In this document: positions 6,667 to 15,197 of the stretch, in pieces | Numbering within the stretch: the first letter of the stretch is position 1 | Layout: each line of letters begins with the position of its first letter | From: Deltaproteobacteria bacterium | Lineage (GTDB): Bacteria > Desulfobacterota > UBA8473 | NCBI GenBank assembly: GCA_030643245.1 | Contig: DAOWME010000010.1 | Location: 1-27,378 of the forward strand | Direction of reading: 5' to 3' | Length of the DNA stretch: 27,378 bases | Translations under genes and position numbers: made by a program | The notes under the pieces: generated by a model | Database searches by the model: none | What the model was told of the DNA's origin: nothing | Seen by the model: the letters and a program-made list of their open reading frames with translations, nothing else

Positions 6667-8880
6667 TTACCCGACGAGCGGGTCCATCTTGAGCGCAGGG
6701 TGGTCTTTCTCCTGGAGAAAGGGAAGGATCTCTTCCTCAGTGATCCCCACTGTTTCATCAGCGATCCTGTCAAAAAGGTCGGGAAGCCCCATTTCCTCGC
6801 TCCGCTTCATGATCCGCTCTTTGAGCTCCTCCTTGAGATCCTTCGGCATCCACACCATGCGCAGAAGCCCACCGTCACCCAATATGAATTTGCCCTGGGT
6901 AATATTGTACTTCGAATGGCCGACAAATCCGGGCGAAGCGGCACCGCCGCCCATTACGCCTGCGAGGGTAGTGAACTTCATGCCACAGGGTGTCTCTCCT
7001 GCGTAGTCTCTGCCGACCGTCATTACGCCGTTGCACATGGGAAGCATCGCCGCAATGCACTCGCAACATCCGCAAGTGGTCATGGGATCATGCACTATAG
7101 AATAGAAGTTGTAGTGCGTTACATTGCCCCTTGACGCCTTGAAGACAAAGTCATTGACCCCTTTCCACTGGCCGAGCTTCGGATCGATGCACTCGCCTTT
7201 CTCTATGGGCTGGTTAGGTCCTGTGGGGCTGATCTCAAATGCCGCCTTACAGTCCATCCAGTTATATGCCCCGCAAAGCCCCGTTCTTTCAGGGCTTACA
7301 GAACAGACATGGTTGGGGGCAAAGGACTGGCAGAGTGTGCAGGAGTAATAGGTCTCCACATCCTCATCTTTCATGTTTTCAACGCGTTCATCCCTTGCCT
7401 TGTATTCGGCCCTCGCCCTTTCCGTGAGTTTGTCAACGTCTTCCTGGTTTGTATAAAGTTTTATCTGTACCTTATCCAATATGTTTGAAAAATCCTGGTG
7501 AAACTTTGCGTGAAGGACCACCCCGATATGCTTGAGGGAAAATCCCTTTTCCATAGCCGCCTTGCTCACCCGTATCCATGAAATATCGCGCTGTCCAATG
7601 TGCATGACATACTGGATATAATTTGTCAGGTGATGAATCTGACGTTCAATGATCGGTTCAAAATCGGGCTGGAACTCACGGCCCGCGATCTGAACATAAA
7701 TTCCTAGCGGGAAGTTCTCCCCTTCCTTTAAATCAGTGACATCCGGACCGATTATTTCGATCTCGCCGTCCTCGATCTCGTTCATCTCGGCCATCTTGAC
7801 CAGCTCCGTGCACTGCTTCTTGCCGCCGCCTGTCTGACAATGCAGATCTTGACCCCTGACCCGCTCGCCCTCAAACGCCGGACCAAACGCAAGTGGTATG
7901 TCGATCTCTGAAACCGTGACCTTAAGCCCTCTTACCTCAACGGACCTCTGGCATATCTCATCATGGGGCACATTGGCCACAACGTGCTCATACGTGCATA
8001 AACCTGTCGGAAGAATCTCGGGGATATCGGTGTCCGCCAGGGTGGGGAAGCCCCAGTTAACGCAGCCGGCGGCGGCCACCGCCCACTCGGTCCCGATGTC
8101 GCCGAGGGCGTTTACAAAGGCGAAGATCCTCTCTTTATTATACAGGAGTATCTTCCTGTAATCGCCGGGTTGAACATTACCGAATGTCATTGCTGCCCTG
8201 TTTGCAAACCCTAAGGCAAATATGGCAGACGAGATATCAGGACCAAAAGGAACAATCCGCGTATTCCATCCGATCTGCATCCCGGCCTCCAGACACTGTT
8301 CAGTCAATGTCCTGCCGTTATGGTTCGCTGCGCAGAAGATATAAAGGCTCTTCCTCTGGTAGTCTTCGACGATCATCTTGGCGATTTCGGGATTGGGCGC
8401 CGCCCCCACAATCGCGGCGAAACCGGGAGCGGAACCGTCGACGAACTCGACCCCGCGTTTTCTCAAGATCGTGTCATCAGCTGGACCGACCCAGATCTTA
8501 CCCGCATCAATATCCGGGTCTTCCTGTGGGATATAAAAATCGGGTTCATTGAATATCCTTATGGCCTCGCTTACCTCATAGGCAAACAGGGCGGCCATAC
8601 CCGCATCGAGTAGGGGACCGAGGTATGGGAGATTATTCTTTCCCTTTATATGCGGGGGAAGCAGCCCGCGGGCGAATGCCATGGGTTTCTGTAAATCTTC
8701 AAGGGTTTCACACTTCATCCCGGTAAGAGAATATATTACAGGGAGATAGTATGCGGTATTCGGAAACTCTACCTTTGAACTTGCATCATGGCTCTCAAGG
8801 GCATTTATTAGATCCCCTTCAACCTGTGAAACAACTTTATAGCCGCCCTGAATGGCTGCAAATGCTACCAGTTTTGACAT
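6667..8880 (-). CDS. acsB: Acetyl-CoA synthase (CO-methylating), alpha/beta subunit
   Basis: A 737-residue enzyme that joins CO, a methyl group from the corrinoid protein and CoA to acetyl-CoA at the Ni-Ni-[4Fe-4S] A-cluster. The four cubane ligands are Cys514, Cys517, Cys526 and Cys536 (SCTLCQSF, HVCSVS, TGLCGAY), with exactly the 3-9-10 spacing of Moorella AcsB. The Cys-Gly-Cys that holds the distal nickel is at 603-605 (TTCGCCECI), at the same offset from the first ligand. The N-terminal CODH-contact domain is present, unlike the archaeal CdhC form, so this is the full-length bacterial type. The ATG at 8880 has AAAGGAGGAAAAC before it. It sits 79 bp behind cooS and 76 bp ahead of acsC. Confidence 0.97.
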   Translation of the reverse strand: MSKLVAFAAIQGGYKVVSQVEGDLINALESHDASSKVEFPNTAYYLPVIYSLTGMKCETLEDLQKPMAFARGLLPPHIKGKNNLPYLGPLLDAGMAALFAYEVSEAIRIFNEPDFYIPQEDPDIDAGKIWVGPADDTILRKRGVEFVDGSAPGFAAIVGAAPNPEIAKMIVEDYQRKSLYIFCAANHNGRTLTEQCLEAGMQIGWNTRIVPFGPDISSAIFALGFANRAAMTFGNVQPGDYRKILLYNKERIFAFVNALGDIGTEWAVAAAGCVNWGFPTLADTDIPEILPTGLCTYEHVVANVPHDEICQRSVEVRGLKVTVSEIDIPLAFGPAFEGERVRGQDLHCQTGGGKKQCTELVKMAEMNEIEDGEIEIIGPDVTDLKEGENFPLGIYVQIAGREFQPDFEPIIERQIHHLTNYIQYVMHIGQRDISWIRVSKAAMEKGFSLKHIGVVLHAKFHQDFSNILDKVQIKLYTNQEDVDKLTERARAEYKARDERVENMKDEDVETYYSCTLCQSFAPNHVCSVSPERTGLCGAYNWMDCKAAFEISPTGPNQPIEKGECIDPKLGQWKGVNDFVFKASRGNVTHYNFYSIVHDPMTTCGCCECIAAMLPMCNGVMTVGRDYAGETPCGMKFTTLAGVMGGGAASPGFVGHSKYNITQGKFILGDGGLLRMVWMPKDLKEELKERIMKRSEEMGLPDLFDRIADETVGITEEEILPFLQEKDHPALKMDPLVG

Positions 8881-8959
8881 GTTTTCCTCCTTTGTCGAGC
8901 ATCTATCGTATCCTTACAAGTTAAGATCGAAACGGAATGAACATTACACACGCTGCGCA

Positions 8960-10993
8960 TTACGCCTCAATGGCCTGGCGGCTTGCCATATCCATAAGGA
9001 CCCTTTCCCTGGCCCTGTCTATGCCCAACTCTTTCCGTTTTTTGTCAATATGGGCGATCATTTTATGTGCATGTTTAATGGGATCAGGCTCGATATCCCA
9101 CATGCCCCCGTAAATCTTTTCAAATTCCTTGCAGATGTAGTCATGGAATACCGGGGCTCCTGATGTGGGAAGAGTTACTCCGAACACCGTGTATACGCCT
9201 GACACCACAAAATAATGCCCTATGCTTATGGCCTTTTCACTCATCCACTCCGGAGCGCTTCCTGCGACCGGCCATTCACTAATATCATTACCAAGACCGC
9301 CTGCCTTCACCACCTCTGTTGCAGCCAGAAGAATACGGCTATTGTCCACACATGAACCCATGTGGAGGACAGGGGGGATACCCACGGTCTCACACACCTC
9401 GGCCAGTCCCGGTCCGCAGTAAACTGCGGCGGATTCAGGTGTAAGAAGTCCTTCCATGGCACAGGCTATGGCGGTGCAACCAGTTGTAAGGACGAGCACA
9501 TCGTTTTTAATCAGTTCTTTTACCACAATAATATGGTCATTATTATGTCTTGTCCGTGCATTGTTACATCCTACAACACCGGCAACGCCGCGTATGCGCC
9601 CGTTGATAATATTATCATTTAATGTGTAGTAGGTTCCCCGGAAAGAACCACCGAGATGATACTCTATAGATTCAACGCCGAATCCGGCAACAATAGGAGC
9701 CTTATGCTGCGGAATCATCACCTCTACCACGCGGTTTTCAAAATTGTCTATGGCTATCTTGACGATCCTCTGGGCATCTTCAATGGCATGGTGTTCGTCA
9801 AATTCTATATGGATCACATTATCCTGCTCCATCCTGGCGATGGGATGTGTTGTAATAACTTTTGTATGAAAACACTTTGCAACATTGGCAATATTTTGCA
9901 TAATACATTGGATATCCACCACCATTGCATCACAGGCTCCTGTTATTATTGCAAGCTCCTGTTGCAGAAAGTTGCCGCAAAGGGGCACGCCGTGGCGCTG
10001 GAGCATCTCATTTGCCGTACAACAAATACCACTTAACTGAATGCCCTTTGCGCCTTTTTCCTTTGCATAGTCGATCATCTCCTGCGTCTGGGCAACCGCC
10101 ACAATCATCTCGGACAAAACAGGCTCATGACCGTGAATAATAATATTTACATGATCTTCCTTCATGACGCCGAGATTGGCCTCGGACTGGATGGGGTAAG
10201 GTGCCCCGAAGAGGATATCCTGAAGGTCAGTCGCAAGCATGGAACCGCCCCAGCCATCGGCTATTGCGGCCCGTGTTCCCTGCTTGATGAGGTTTTTGTA
10301 ATCCTGATCAACCCCCATATGGGTCCGGTGCATGATCTCGACGATCTCCCTGTCTATATTTCTCGGGAGCACACCCTGCTTTTTCCAGATTTCATACCTT
10401 GCCTCAGGCGCCCTCTTGAGATATAGAAGTTCTCCTTCGGGCTTGCCCCATTCGTTTAAAGCAACTTCGGCCGTCTCAACCGCAATCTCGTCTATGTCCC
10501 TGTCGACTTCTTCGCCGTTCACCTCAACAGTGGTGGCGACACCCAGATCTTTTGCAACCGCTATCAACTTTACCGTATCCTTTATCTTATATGCATCTGT
10601 CTCTTTCCTTGCCGCGGACAAAAACACCTCTGCCACACACCGTCCGTGATCGGAATGAGCGGAAGCGCCTCCCGCTATCATTCGGATGAAATTTCGCGCT
10701 GCAATCGTATTTGCAGTTGCGCCGCAGAGACCCTTTCTTTCATCTTCTCCTTCTATACCCGCTTTGGGAAGGGGCAGACGGCATGGTCCCATCGAACAAT
10801 TCTTACAGCATGTTCCCTGAACCCCGATATTACATGGTTTCATGGTCAGAGCCCTGTCGAAGACCGTTTCAACATTCAACTCCTGGGCTCTTGCTATCAT
10901 TTCCTGTGTTGCAACATCGATTGAAGCCTCAACCGGATCGACCACCTTCTGCTTTTTTTCCACTTTAGCTACCTTTGTTTTATCTTCTGCCAT
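8960..10993 (-). CDS. cooS: Carbon monoxide dehydrogenase catalytic subunit (CODH/ACS type)
   Basis: A 677-residue Ni-Fe-S enzyme (also called AcsA) that reduces CO2 to CO for AcsB or oxidises CO. The B/D-cluster Cys set lies near the N-terminus (Cys54, Cys62, Cys63, Cys66, Cys71, Cys90; KPCNIG, GTCCKNCSMGPC, GLCGATA). The C-cluster signatures IHGHEP, SGICCTANE, VDIQC, GVVGCNNAR, TTGCTAIAC and MGSCVDNS are all present, so it should be active. The frame is open to an ATG at 11086, but I chose the ATG at 10993 (MAEDKTK): it has GAGGAGG at good spacing and gives a length close to Moorella AcsA (674), while the upstream ATG has no ribosome binding site. A Lys-rich leader (about 7-18) precedes the conserved part. 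It is directly behind acsD. Confidence 0.96.
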   Translation of the reverse strand: MAEDKTKVAKVEKKQKVVDPVEASIDVATQEMIARAQELNVETVFDRALTMKPCNIGVQGTCCKNCSMGPCRLPLPKAGIEGEDERKGLCGATANTIAARNFIRMIAGGASAHSDHGRCVAEVFLSAARKETDAYKIKDTVKLIAVAKDLGVATTVEVNGEEVDRDIDEIAVETAEVALNEWGKPEGELLYLKRAPEARYEIWKKQGVLPRNIDREIVEIMHRTHMGVDQDYKNLIKQGTRAAIADGWGGSMLATDLQDILFGAPYPIQSEANLGVMKEDHVNIIIHGHEPVLSEMIVAVAQTQEMIDYAKEKGAKGIQLSGICCTANEMLQRHGVPLCGNFLQQELAIITGACDAMVVDIQCIMQNIANVAKCFHTKVITTHPIARMEQDNVIHIEFDEHHAIEDAQRIVKIAIDNFENRVVEVMIPQHKAPIVAGFGVESIEYHLGGSFRGTYYTLNDNIINGRIRGVAGVVGCNNARTRHNNDHIIVVKELIKNDVLVLTTGCTAIACAMEGLLTPESAAVYCGPGLAEVCETVGIPPVLHMGSCVDNSRILLAATEVVKAGGLGNDISEWPVAGSAPEWMSEKAISIGHYFVVSGVYTVFGVTLPTSGAPVFHDYICKEFEKIYGGMWDIEPDPIKHAHKMIAHIDKKRKELGIDRARERVLMDMASRQAIEA

Positions 10994-11091
10994 TAGAGGG
11001 TCCTCCTCATGATTTAAGTTAAGGAAATATTTCGATTTATGACTGTCAATCTTAAGGATTGATAAGGTACAATCATCAATCGACATTTCTT

Positions 11092-12636
11092 CTATCTATT
11101 TCTGTTCAACTTCTCCAACATCTTCTCTAAATCGGTTTTTTGAACGGCGGCAGCGGTCATTGAAACCTCGTCAGTCGGCTTGCCCGCCCGCCCGGCAAGG
11201 AGCTCTTCCTTCTCTTTTGCCCTTTGTTCCCTCAGTTTTTTCTCTTCCGCCTCTCTCTTTGCCACCTCGTCTGCTCTGGCCTTTGCCTCTGCTTCAGCCT
11301 TTGCTTTTGCCTCTGCTTTCGCTTTTGCCTCCGCTTCGGCCTTTGCTTTTGCCTCCGCTTCGGCCTTTGCCTTTGCTTTTGCCTCTGCTTCAGCCTTGAC
11401 TTTAGCCTCCATTTCAGCCTTTGCCTTGGCCTCCTCTTCCGCTGTCTTCTTCTCCTTTTTCGGTTCCGGTTTGGCCTCTACCTTTGGAGGGACTTTTGGC
11501 GCCTCTACTTTCTTTTCCTCTTTCGGTTCCGGTTTGGCCTCTACCTTTGGAGGGACCTTCGGCGCTTCCTTCTTCTCTTCCTTGGGCTTTTCTTTCACTT
11601 CAATCTTTTCGATCTTCGGAAAGTCTCCTTCCGGTTTAACGTTGATGCCGGCAAGTTTTCCAGCAAGTTTATCAGGACTGATGGCAAGATCACCGGTAAT
11701 CATCAATCCGATAAACTCCTTGACCAGTTTGACGCTTTCCGGATGCCTCAGGACAAGGATATCCGAGCCTGCCATGAGGTAAGAGACTGCCCCGATAGAC
11801 TCCATCATTATCCCGCGATTCGCAGGTTCACCGAGGGTAGGCGCTTCTTCAAGACTCTGTTTGGCCTCCTTACTCTTCCATATCTCCCCGCCGAGCAAAT
11901 TGATTATAGGGCTCTGGAGTTTCTCATCCTCCTGAGTCAGAGCTGCCATCCGGATTCTTTCCATAACGGAATAAGAATATTCGAGACCATACCCCAGTCC
12001 TCCTGTAGTGGGATCTATAACGACCCTTTCCGAACCCACACCGAGGTTGTCGAGGAGGACATTGAGCTGTTTGGCCAGGTTAATGTCTATGGGAGACGAG
12101 GAGATAATCGACTGCTTAAAGCCCAGGGCGCTTGCCCCGATCTGTTTGTGGTTTGCTTCCTCCACGGGACCCAAAAGTAGATTCTTGCCCTCATTATCTT
12201 CAGATACCTTTTTCAGGACTTCAGCGTCTTTCTCCTTGTCACCGCACCCCCAGACCCCCACAGGAACATCCACGGCCTCACACACCTTTTTTACTGTGGC
12301 AGAGGCATCTTCGGGTCCTTTGTTCGGACCGTTGGGGTCGGTGCTCTTGAGCTGGACCATGATCATGTCGGCGCCGTATTCCTCCACACACTTCTTTGCC
12401 CAGGCCGCCGGATCTCCCAAGACATCTTTGAATGGCTCAATAACCGCCTCCGGCCAGTCTTCAGGCTCCATATCCCAGACTTCCATAGCGATCTTGGGAG
12501 GGTTGGGCATCTCTCCTTCGAATAGGTAGAAGGGGTAAGAGGTCTCTCCTCCCACGGTAATCGTTTTTCCCGCAACCCCTAGCGTTACCTCCCCTATCTT
12601 CCCTGTGTAATTCGATTTTGTTATATCAAAAGCCAT
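11092..12636 (-). CDS. acsD: Corrinoid iron-sulfur protein small (delta) subunit with a long charged tail
   Basis: The core (residues 1-340) is the AcsD TIM barrel that pairs with AcsC to hold the corrinoid; it has KSNYTGKIGEVTLG at 7-20, GADMIMVQLKSTDPN at 88-102, VIDPTTGGLGYGLEYSYS at 206-223 and LLGGEIW at 247-253. The Moorella subunit is about 320 residues; this one has 514. The extra part is low-complexity: two 21-residue KVPPKVEAKPEPK units (about 360-401), then an Ala/Lys/Glu helix-like stretch (about 402-480), then a short amphipathic end (TDLEKMLEKLNRNR). It has no Cys. The tail probably forms a long charged helix or tether; its role is unknown. The ATG at 12636 has GGGAGGT. It lies 98 bp ahead of cooS and 157 bp behind folD. 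Confidence 0.93.
   Translation of the reverse strand: MAFDITKSNYTGKIGEVTLGVAGKTITVGGETSYPFYLFEGEMPNPPKIAMEVWDMEPEDWPEAVIEPFKDVLGDPAAWAKKCVEEYGADMIMVQLKSTDPNGPNKGPEDASATVKKVCEAVDVPVGVWGCGDKEKDAEVLKKVSEDNEGKNLLLGPVEEANHKQIGASALGFKQSIISSSPIDINLAKQLNVLLDNLGVGSERVVIDPTTGGLGYGLEYSYSVMERIRMAALTQEDEKLQSPIINLLGGEIWKSKEAKQSLEEAPTLGEPANRGIMMESIGAVSYLMAGSDILVLRHPESVKLVKEFIGLMITGDLAISPDKLAGKLAGINVKPEGDFPKIEKIEVKEKPKEEKKEAPKVPPKVEAKPEPKEEKKVEAPKVPPKVEAKPEPKKEKKTAEEEAKAKAEMEAKVKAEAEAKAKAKAEAEAKAKAEAEAKAKAEAKAKAEAEAKARADEVAKREAEEKKLREQRAKEKEELLAGRAGKPTDEVSMTAAAVQKTDLEKMLEKLNRNR
11437..11559 (-). repeat. 63-bp tandem repeat inside acsD
   Basis: Two nearly identical 63-bp units in frame encode the 21-residue unit that begins KVPPKVEAKPEPK. 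A shorter 24-bp repeat (Ala-Lys-Glu codons, GCTTTTGCCTCCGCTTCGGC on the plus strand) follows at about 11330-11400. Such repeats can change copy number by slippage in steps that keep the frame. Confidence 0.7.
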
Positions 12637-12679
12637 AAATCATCTACCTCCCTCTATAGGTAAAAATGAGTAAATGTCA

Positions 12680-12775
12680 ACCACGGATTTTCACAGAATT
12701 ATCAGAACATTCTTCTTACCAGTTTTAAGCTTATCGTCTGTCATTTTCAGTGTAATATTCTGTGTCTTTCCGTGG
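12680..12775. repeat. Imperfect inverted repeat between folD and acsD
   Basis: ACCACGGATTTTCACAGAAT and ATTCTGTGTCTTTCCGTGGT are inverted copies (three mismatches) separated by about 55 bp. They lie in the 157-bp gap between folD and acsD. They could form a hairpin after the folD stop and set the ratio of the two messages, or be a small decayed repeat. Confidence 0.5.
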
Positions 12776-12793
12776 TAAAATCAGACATTTTCC

Positions 12794-13681
12794 CTAAATC
12801 AATCCCGCATGAACCTTGGCTGATTTTACCGTATTCATCATCAACATGGTTATCGTCATGGGACCAACCCCACCGGGGACCGGCGTAATTGCAGCGGCCT
12901 TTTCTTTGACAGCATCAAAATCTACGTCTCCACAGAGTTTCGCCTTTCCGGATGCCGTCTTTCCGATACGATTTACCCCCACATCGATGACAACCGCTCC
13001 GTCCTTAACCATGTCCGCTGTTATGGCCTTCGGTTTGCCGGCTGCAACGATGAGGATATCAGCCCTTTTGGTATGAGCGGCCATGTCCTTTGTCCTTGTA
13101 TGGCAAACGGTTACCGTTGCGTTCGCTCCTTCTTGCTTCTGTAAAAGCATATTGGCAACCGGTTTACCCACAATGTTACTCCGTCCCACGACAACCACCT
13201 CGGCCCCGTTGGTGTCAGTGCCGCTCCTCATTAATAGTTGTTGAATTCCGGCCGGCGTACAGGGGAGATAATCCGCTTCACCGATCATCAATTTCCCCAG
13301 GTTGACCGGATGGAAACCATCCACATCTTTTGCCGGATCTATGGCATAGAGCACCTTCGTTTCATTGATGCCTTTCGGTAGAGGCAACTGCACCAGTATC
13401 CCATGGATCTTGGGGTCCTTGTTATACTGGTCAATCAACCCCAGCAACTTTTCCTCACTGATGTCGTCCGGTTGGTTGTCCTGTATGGAATGAAATCCCA
13501 GTTCCTTAGAAGTTTTCTGTTTGCCGGTAACATAGCTTATGGATGCAGGATTCTCTCCGACGAGAATCGTTACCAACCCAGGCACCACATCATGCTTTTC
13601 CTTTAACTCGCTCACTTCGTCCTTCAGTTCCGCCCTGATCTGTTTTGCCACCTCTGTTCCACTAATGATCTTAGCCGCCAT
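12794..13681 (-). CDS. folD: Bifunctional methylene-THF dehydrogenase / methenyl-THF cyclohydrolase
   Basis: A 295-residue cytoplasmic enzyme that interconverts 5,10-methylene-, methenyl- and 10-formyl-tetrahydrofolate, using NAD(P)H. In this cluster it serves the methyl branch of the Wood-Ljungdahl pathway. Family signatures: SYVTGKQKTSKELGF (49-63, containing the catalytic Tyr-x3-Lys), IHGILVQLPLPKG, DVDGFHPVNLGKLM, CTPAGIQ, VVVGRSNIVGKPVAN (nucleotide-binding) and TPVPGGVGPMT near the C-terminus. Length is normal (about 280-300). The ATG at 13681 follows GGGGAGGAAAAT. It lies 225 bp behind cooC. Confidence 0.97.
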   Translation of the reverse strand: MAAKIISGTEVAKQIRAELKDEVSELKEKHDVVPGLVTILVGENPASISYVTGKQKTSKELGFHSIQDNQPDDISEEKLLGLIDQYNKDPKIHGILVQLPLPKGINETKVLYAIDPAKDVDGFHPVNLGKLMIGEADYLPCTPAGIQQLLMRSGTDTNGAEVVVVGRSNIVGKPVANMLLQKQEGANATVTVCHTRTKDMAAHTKRADILIVAAGKPKAITADMVKDGAVVIDVGVNRIGKTASGKAKLCGDVDFDAVKEKAAAITPVPGGVGPMTITMLMMNTVKSAKVHAGLI

Positions 13682-13906
13682 ATTTTCCTCCCCGAGTTAA
13701 TGTGTTCAAAGTGAAGAAATTCCTTCCCGCCAACCTGGGACGTACTTCTCGATCCACCCAAAACCGGTTTCGACCTTTTTCAATTACTCGCCCTTCGGTA
13801 TCGAGTACCTATGGATTTTTGTCGATCGGTTTATCCTAATGACCCGGCAACGCCCCTGGTACTTGCTCAAAGGATTTCCTTCATCTTTCCCAAATATATA
13901 AAATAA

Positions 13907-14665
13907 CTAAGATTGAATAACTTCATCCAAGATCTCATCGACCGCCTTTAATGCGACGGATTCCTCAGGCAAATCTGTCAAAGGCCGCAATGAGAGGTCA
14001 TAATCATGGATCAACCTGTCCATGGGGATACCGTAAAAGGAAGTGAATCCCTCTTTTTCCATCTCGGTTTTAATGATAGGGTCTAAGTCTCCCTCTATTC
14101 TATTTATAATAAAATAGCTTCCTCCCACAGATAATTCCAGTTCCTCAGTAAGCGCCCTGATCCTTCCTGCGGTTCTGATCCCCTTTGGCGTGGGATCCGC
14201 AACAATCAACAAGGCATCGATTCTTTGCAGTATGCGTCTGCTAAGGTGTTCCATCCCGGCTTCATTGTCTATTACAACAAAAGGATAATTCTTAATAAGG
14301 ACCTCCAGAAATCTTCGCATCATATTGTTTACGGGGCAATAGCACCCCGGTCCCTCGCCTCTTCCCATAGCCAGGATATCCAATCCTTCGCCTTCCATCA
14401 TCGCCTCATTGATCTTTAACTCAAGAAGGGTATCTTTCCCCATACCGGGTGGCATTTTACGTATATGAGAGGAAAACTCCTCACGAACTGCGCCGACGGT
14501 TTTTCCCTGCTGAAATCCAATTGTCTCCGCGAGATTTACGTTAGAATCCGCATCAACGGCCAGTATGGGGACGGCACCTCTTCTCTTGAGATTGCGTATG
14601 ATTAGGCCCGCTATTGTTGTTTTGCCTATGCCCCCTTTTCCTGCAACCGCTATCAGAAAACTCAT
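13907..14665 (-). CDS. cooC: CooC-type nickel-insertion ATPase for CODH/ACS
   Basis: A 252-residue MinD/ParA-like P-loop ATPase that helps load nickel into CO dehydrogenase or acetyl-CoA synthase. It has the deviant Walker A GKGGIGKTT (9-17, with the signature Lys10), VDADSN at 37-42, and the Cys-x-Cys pair of CooC proteins at 108-110 (GPGCYCPVNN), which binds metal at the dimer interface. The frame is open to an ATG at 14710, but Met at 14665 matches the usual CooC start (a few residues before the P-loop); AAAGGC lies in front of it, a weak ribosome binding site. It is the first gene of the minus-strand cluster. Whether it serves CooS, AcsB or both cannot be told from sequence. Confidence 0.92.
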   Translation of the reverse strand: MSFLIAVAGKGGIGKTTIAGLIIRNLKRRGAVPILAVDADSNVNLAETIGFQQGKTVGAVREEFSSHIRKMPPGMGKDTLLELKINEAMMEGEGLDILAMGRGEGPGCYCPVNNMMRRFLEVLIKNYPFVVIDNEAGMEHLSRRILQRIDALLIVADPTPKGIRTAGRIRALTEELELSVGGSYFIINRIEGDLDPIIKTEMEKEGFTSFYGIPMDRLIHDYDLSLRPLTDLPEESVALKAVDEILDEVIQS

Positions 14666-14766
14666 TTGAATTATGCCTTTAAGCCATTTTAGCCCATAAT
14701 TGAGCTTCAAAATTTCTGATTAAAGAAAGAATCAAATTTGAACAGGGCTCCGGTAACACCAGCAAC

Positions 14767-14784
14767 TGAGTGAACGTTCATTCA
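14767..14784. promoter_or_regulatory. TetR-type palindromic operator upstream of cooC
   Basis: TGAGTGAACGTTCATTCA is an 18-bp palindrome with one mismatched pair. It resembles the TGAATGA-n4-TCATTCA operators of FadR/PsrA-like TetR regulators that sense acyl-CoA. It sits 16 bp downstream of the candidate -10 of the cooC promoter, the usual place for a repressor. No TetR gene is in the window. Confidence 0.5.
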
Positions 14785-14800
14785 TAACTCAAGCCTCAAA

Positions 14801-14829
14801 AAATTACCATAACATTGTGTGATTGTCAA
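14801..14829 (-). promoter_or_regulatory. Candidate sigma-70 promoter for the cooC-led cluster
   Basis: On the minus strand a perfect TTGACA (14829-14824), a 17-bp spacer and TAATTT (14806-14801). Transcription would start near 14794, ahead of cooC at 14665. The -35 is strong and the -10 weak, as for a regulated promoter. Confidence 0.45.
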
Positions 14830-14850
14830 GAATTTTTCAAAAATTTTCGA

Positions 14851-15050
14851 CCTGTGCAGTTGAGCAGGATTGCGTTAAGCGCCGGCTGCTTGCTTCGTTT
14901 GCTTCTTATACGTAAGGACCTGGTCAACTTTTAAAATAGACATACGAGACTTTTCGTCCCATTACACATTCAGCCTTATGCAAGACTGTAGTTCATAAGA
15001 AGCAAACGAAGCAAGTAGGCGGCAAGCGGTAAACTTGACCAACTGCACAG
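14851..15050 (+). repeat. Family B palindromic repeat, full copy 2
   Basis: A 200-bp element with ends CCTGTGCAGTTG and CAACTGCACAG, the same length and orientation as the copy at 5029. The inverted arms contain GCTTGCTTCGTTTGCTTCTT and its complement. It lies in the divergent gap between cooC and lysC, directly upstream of the candidate cooC promoter, so it may separate the two transcription units. It holds no gene. Confidence 0.88.
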
Positions 15051-15108
15051 CTTGAAAGATTGCCACTTGATAGAAGGGGAAAAATCTCTCGCCTGTGATT
15101 TTTTGTTC

Positions 15109-15139
15109 TTGACAATCCATAATCAATATGCCTTATTTA
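15109..15139 (+). promoter_or_regulatory. Candidate promoter for lysC
   Basis: A perfect TTGACA at 15109-15114 is followed after 18-19 bp by the AT-rich TTATTTAT. The -10 is a poor match and spacing is long, so this is tentative. It lies about 60 bp before the lysC start. Confidence 0.3.
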
Positions 15140-15197
15140 TTGTTTGATTTGGTTGAATAAAAGGGTTTTTCATAGGGGGCGACAAAGGGTTAGACAG

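Noticed and set aside
10994..11086. 31-residue N-terminal extension of CooS
   Set aside because: No ribosome binding site at 11086; GAGGAGG precedes ATG 10993, and the shorter form has the usual CooS length.
11224..12180. A 318-residue plus-strand open frame opposite acsD, and a 200-residue one at 11180-11782
   Set aside because: Low-complexity Leu/Phe/Cys- or Ala/Ser-rich translations created by the Lys/Glu/Ala repeats of acsD on the other strand; no ribosome binding site and no family resemblance.
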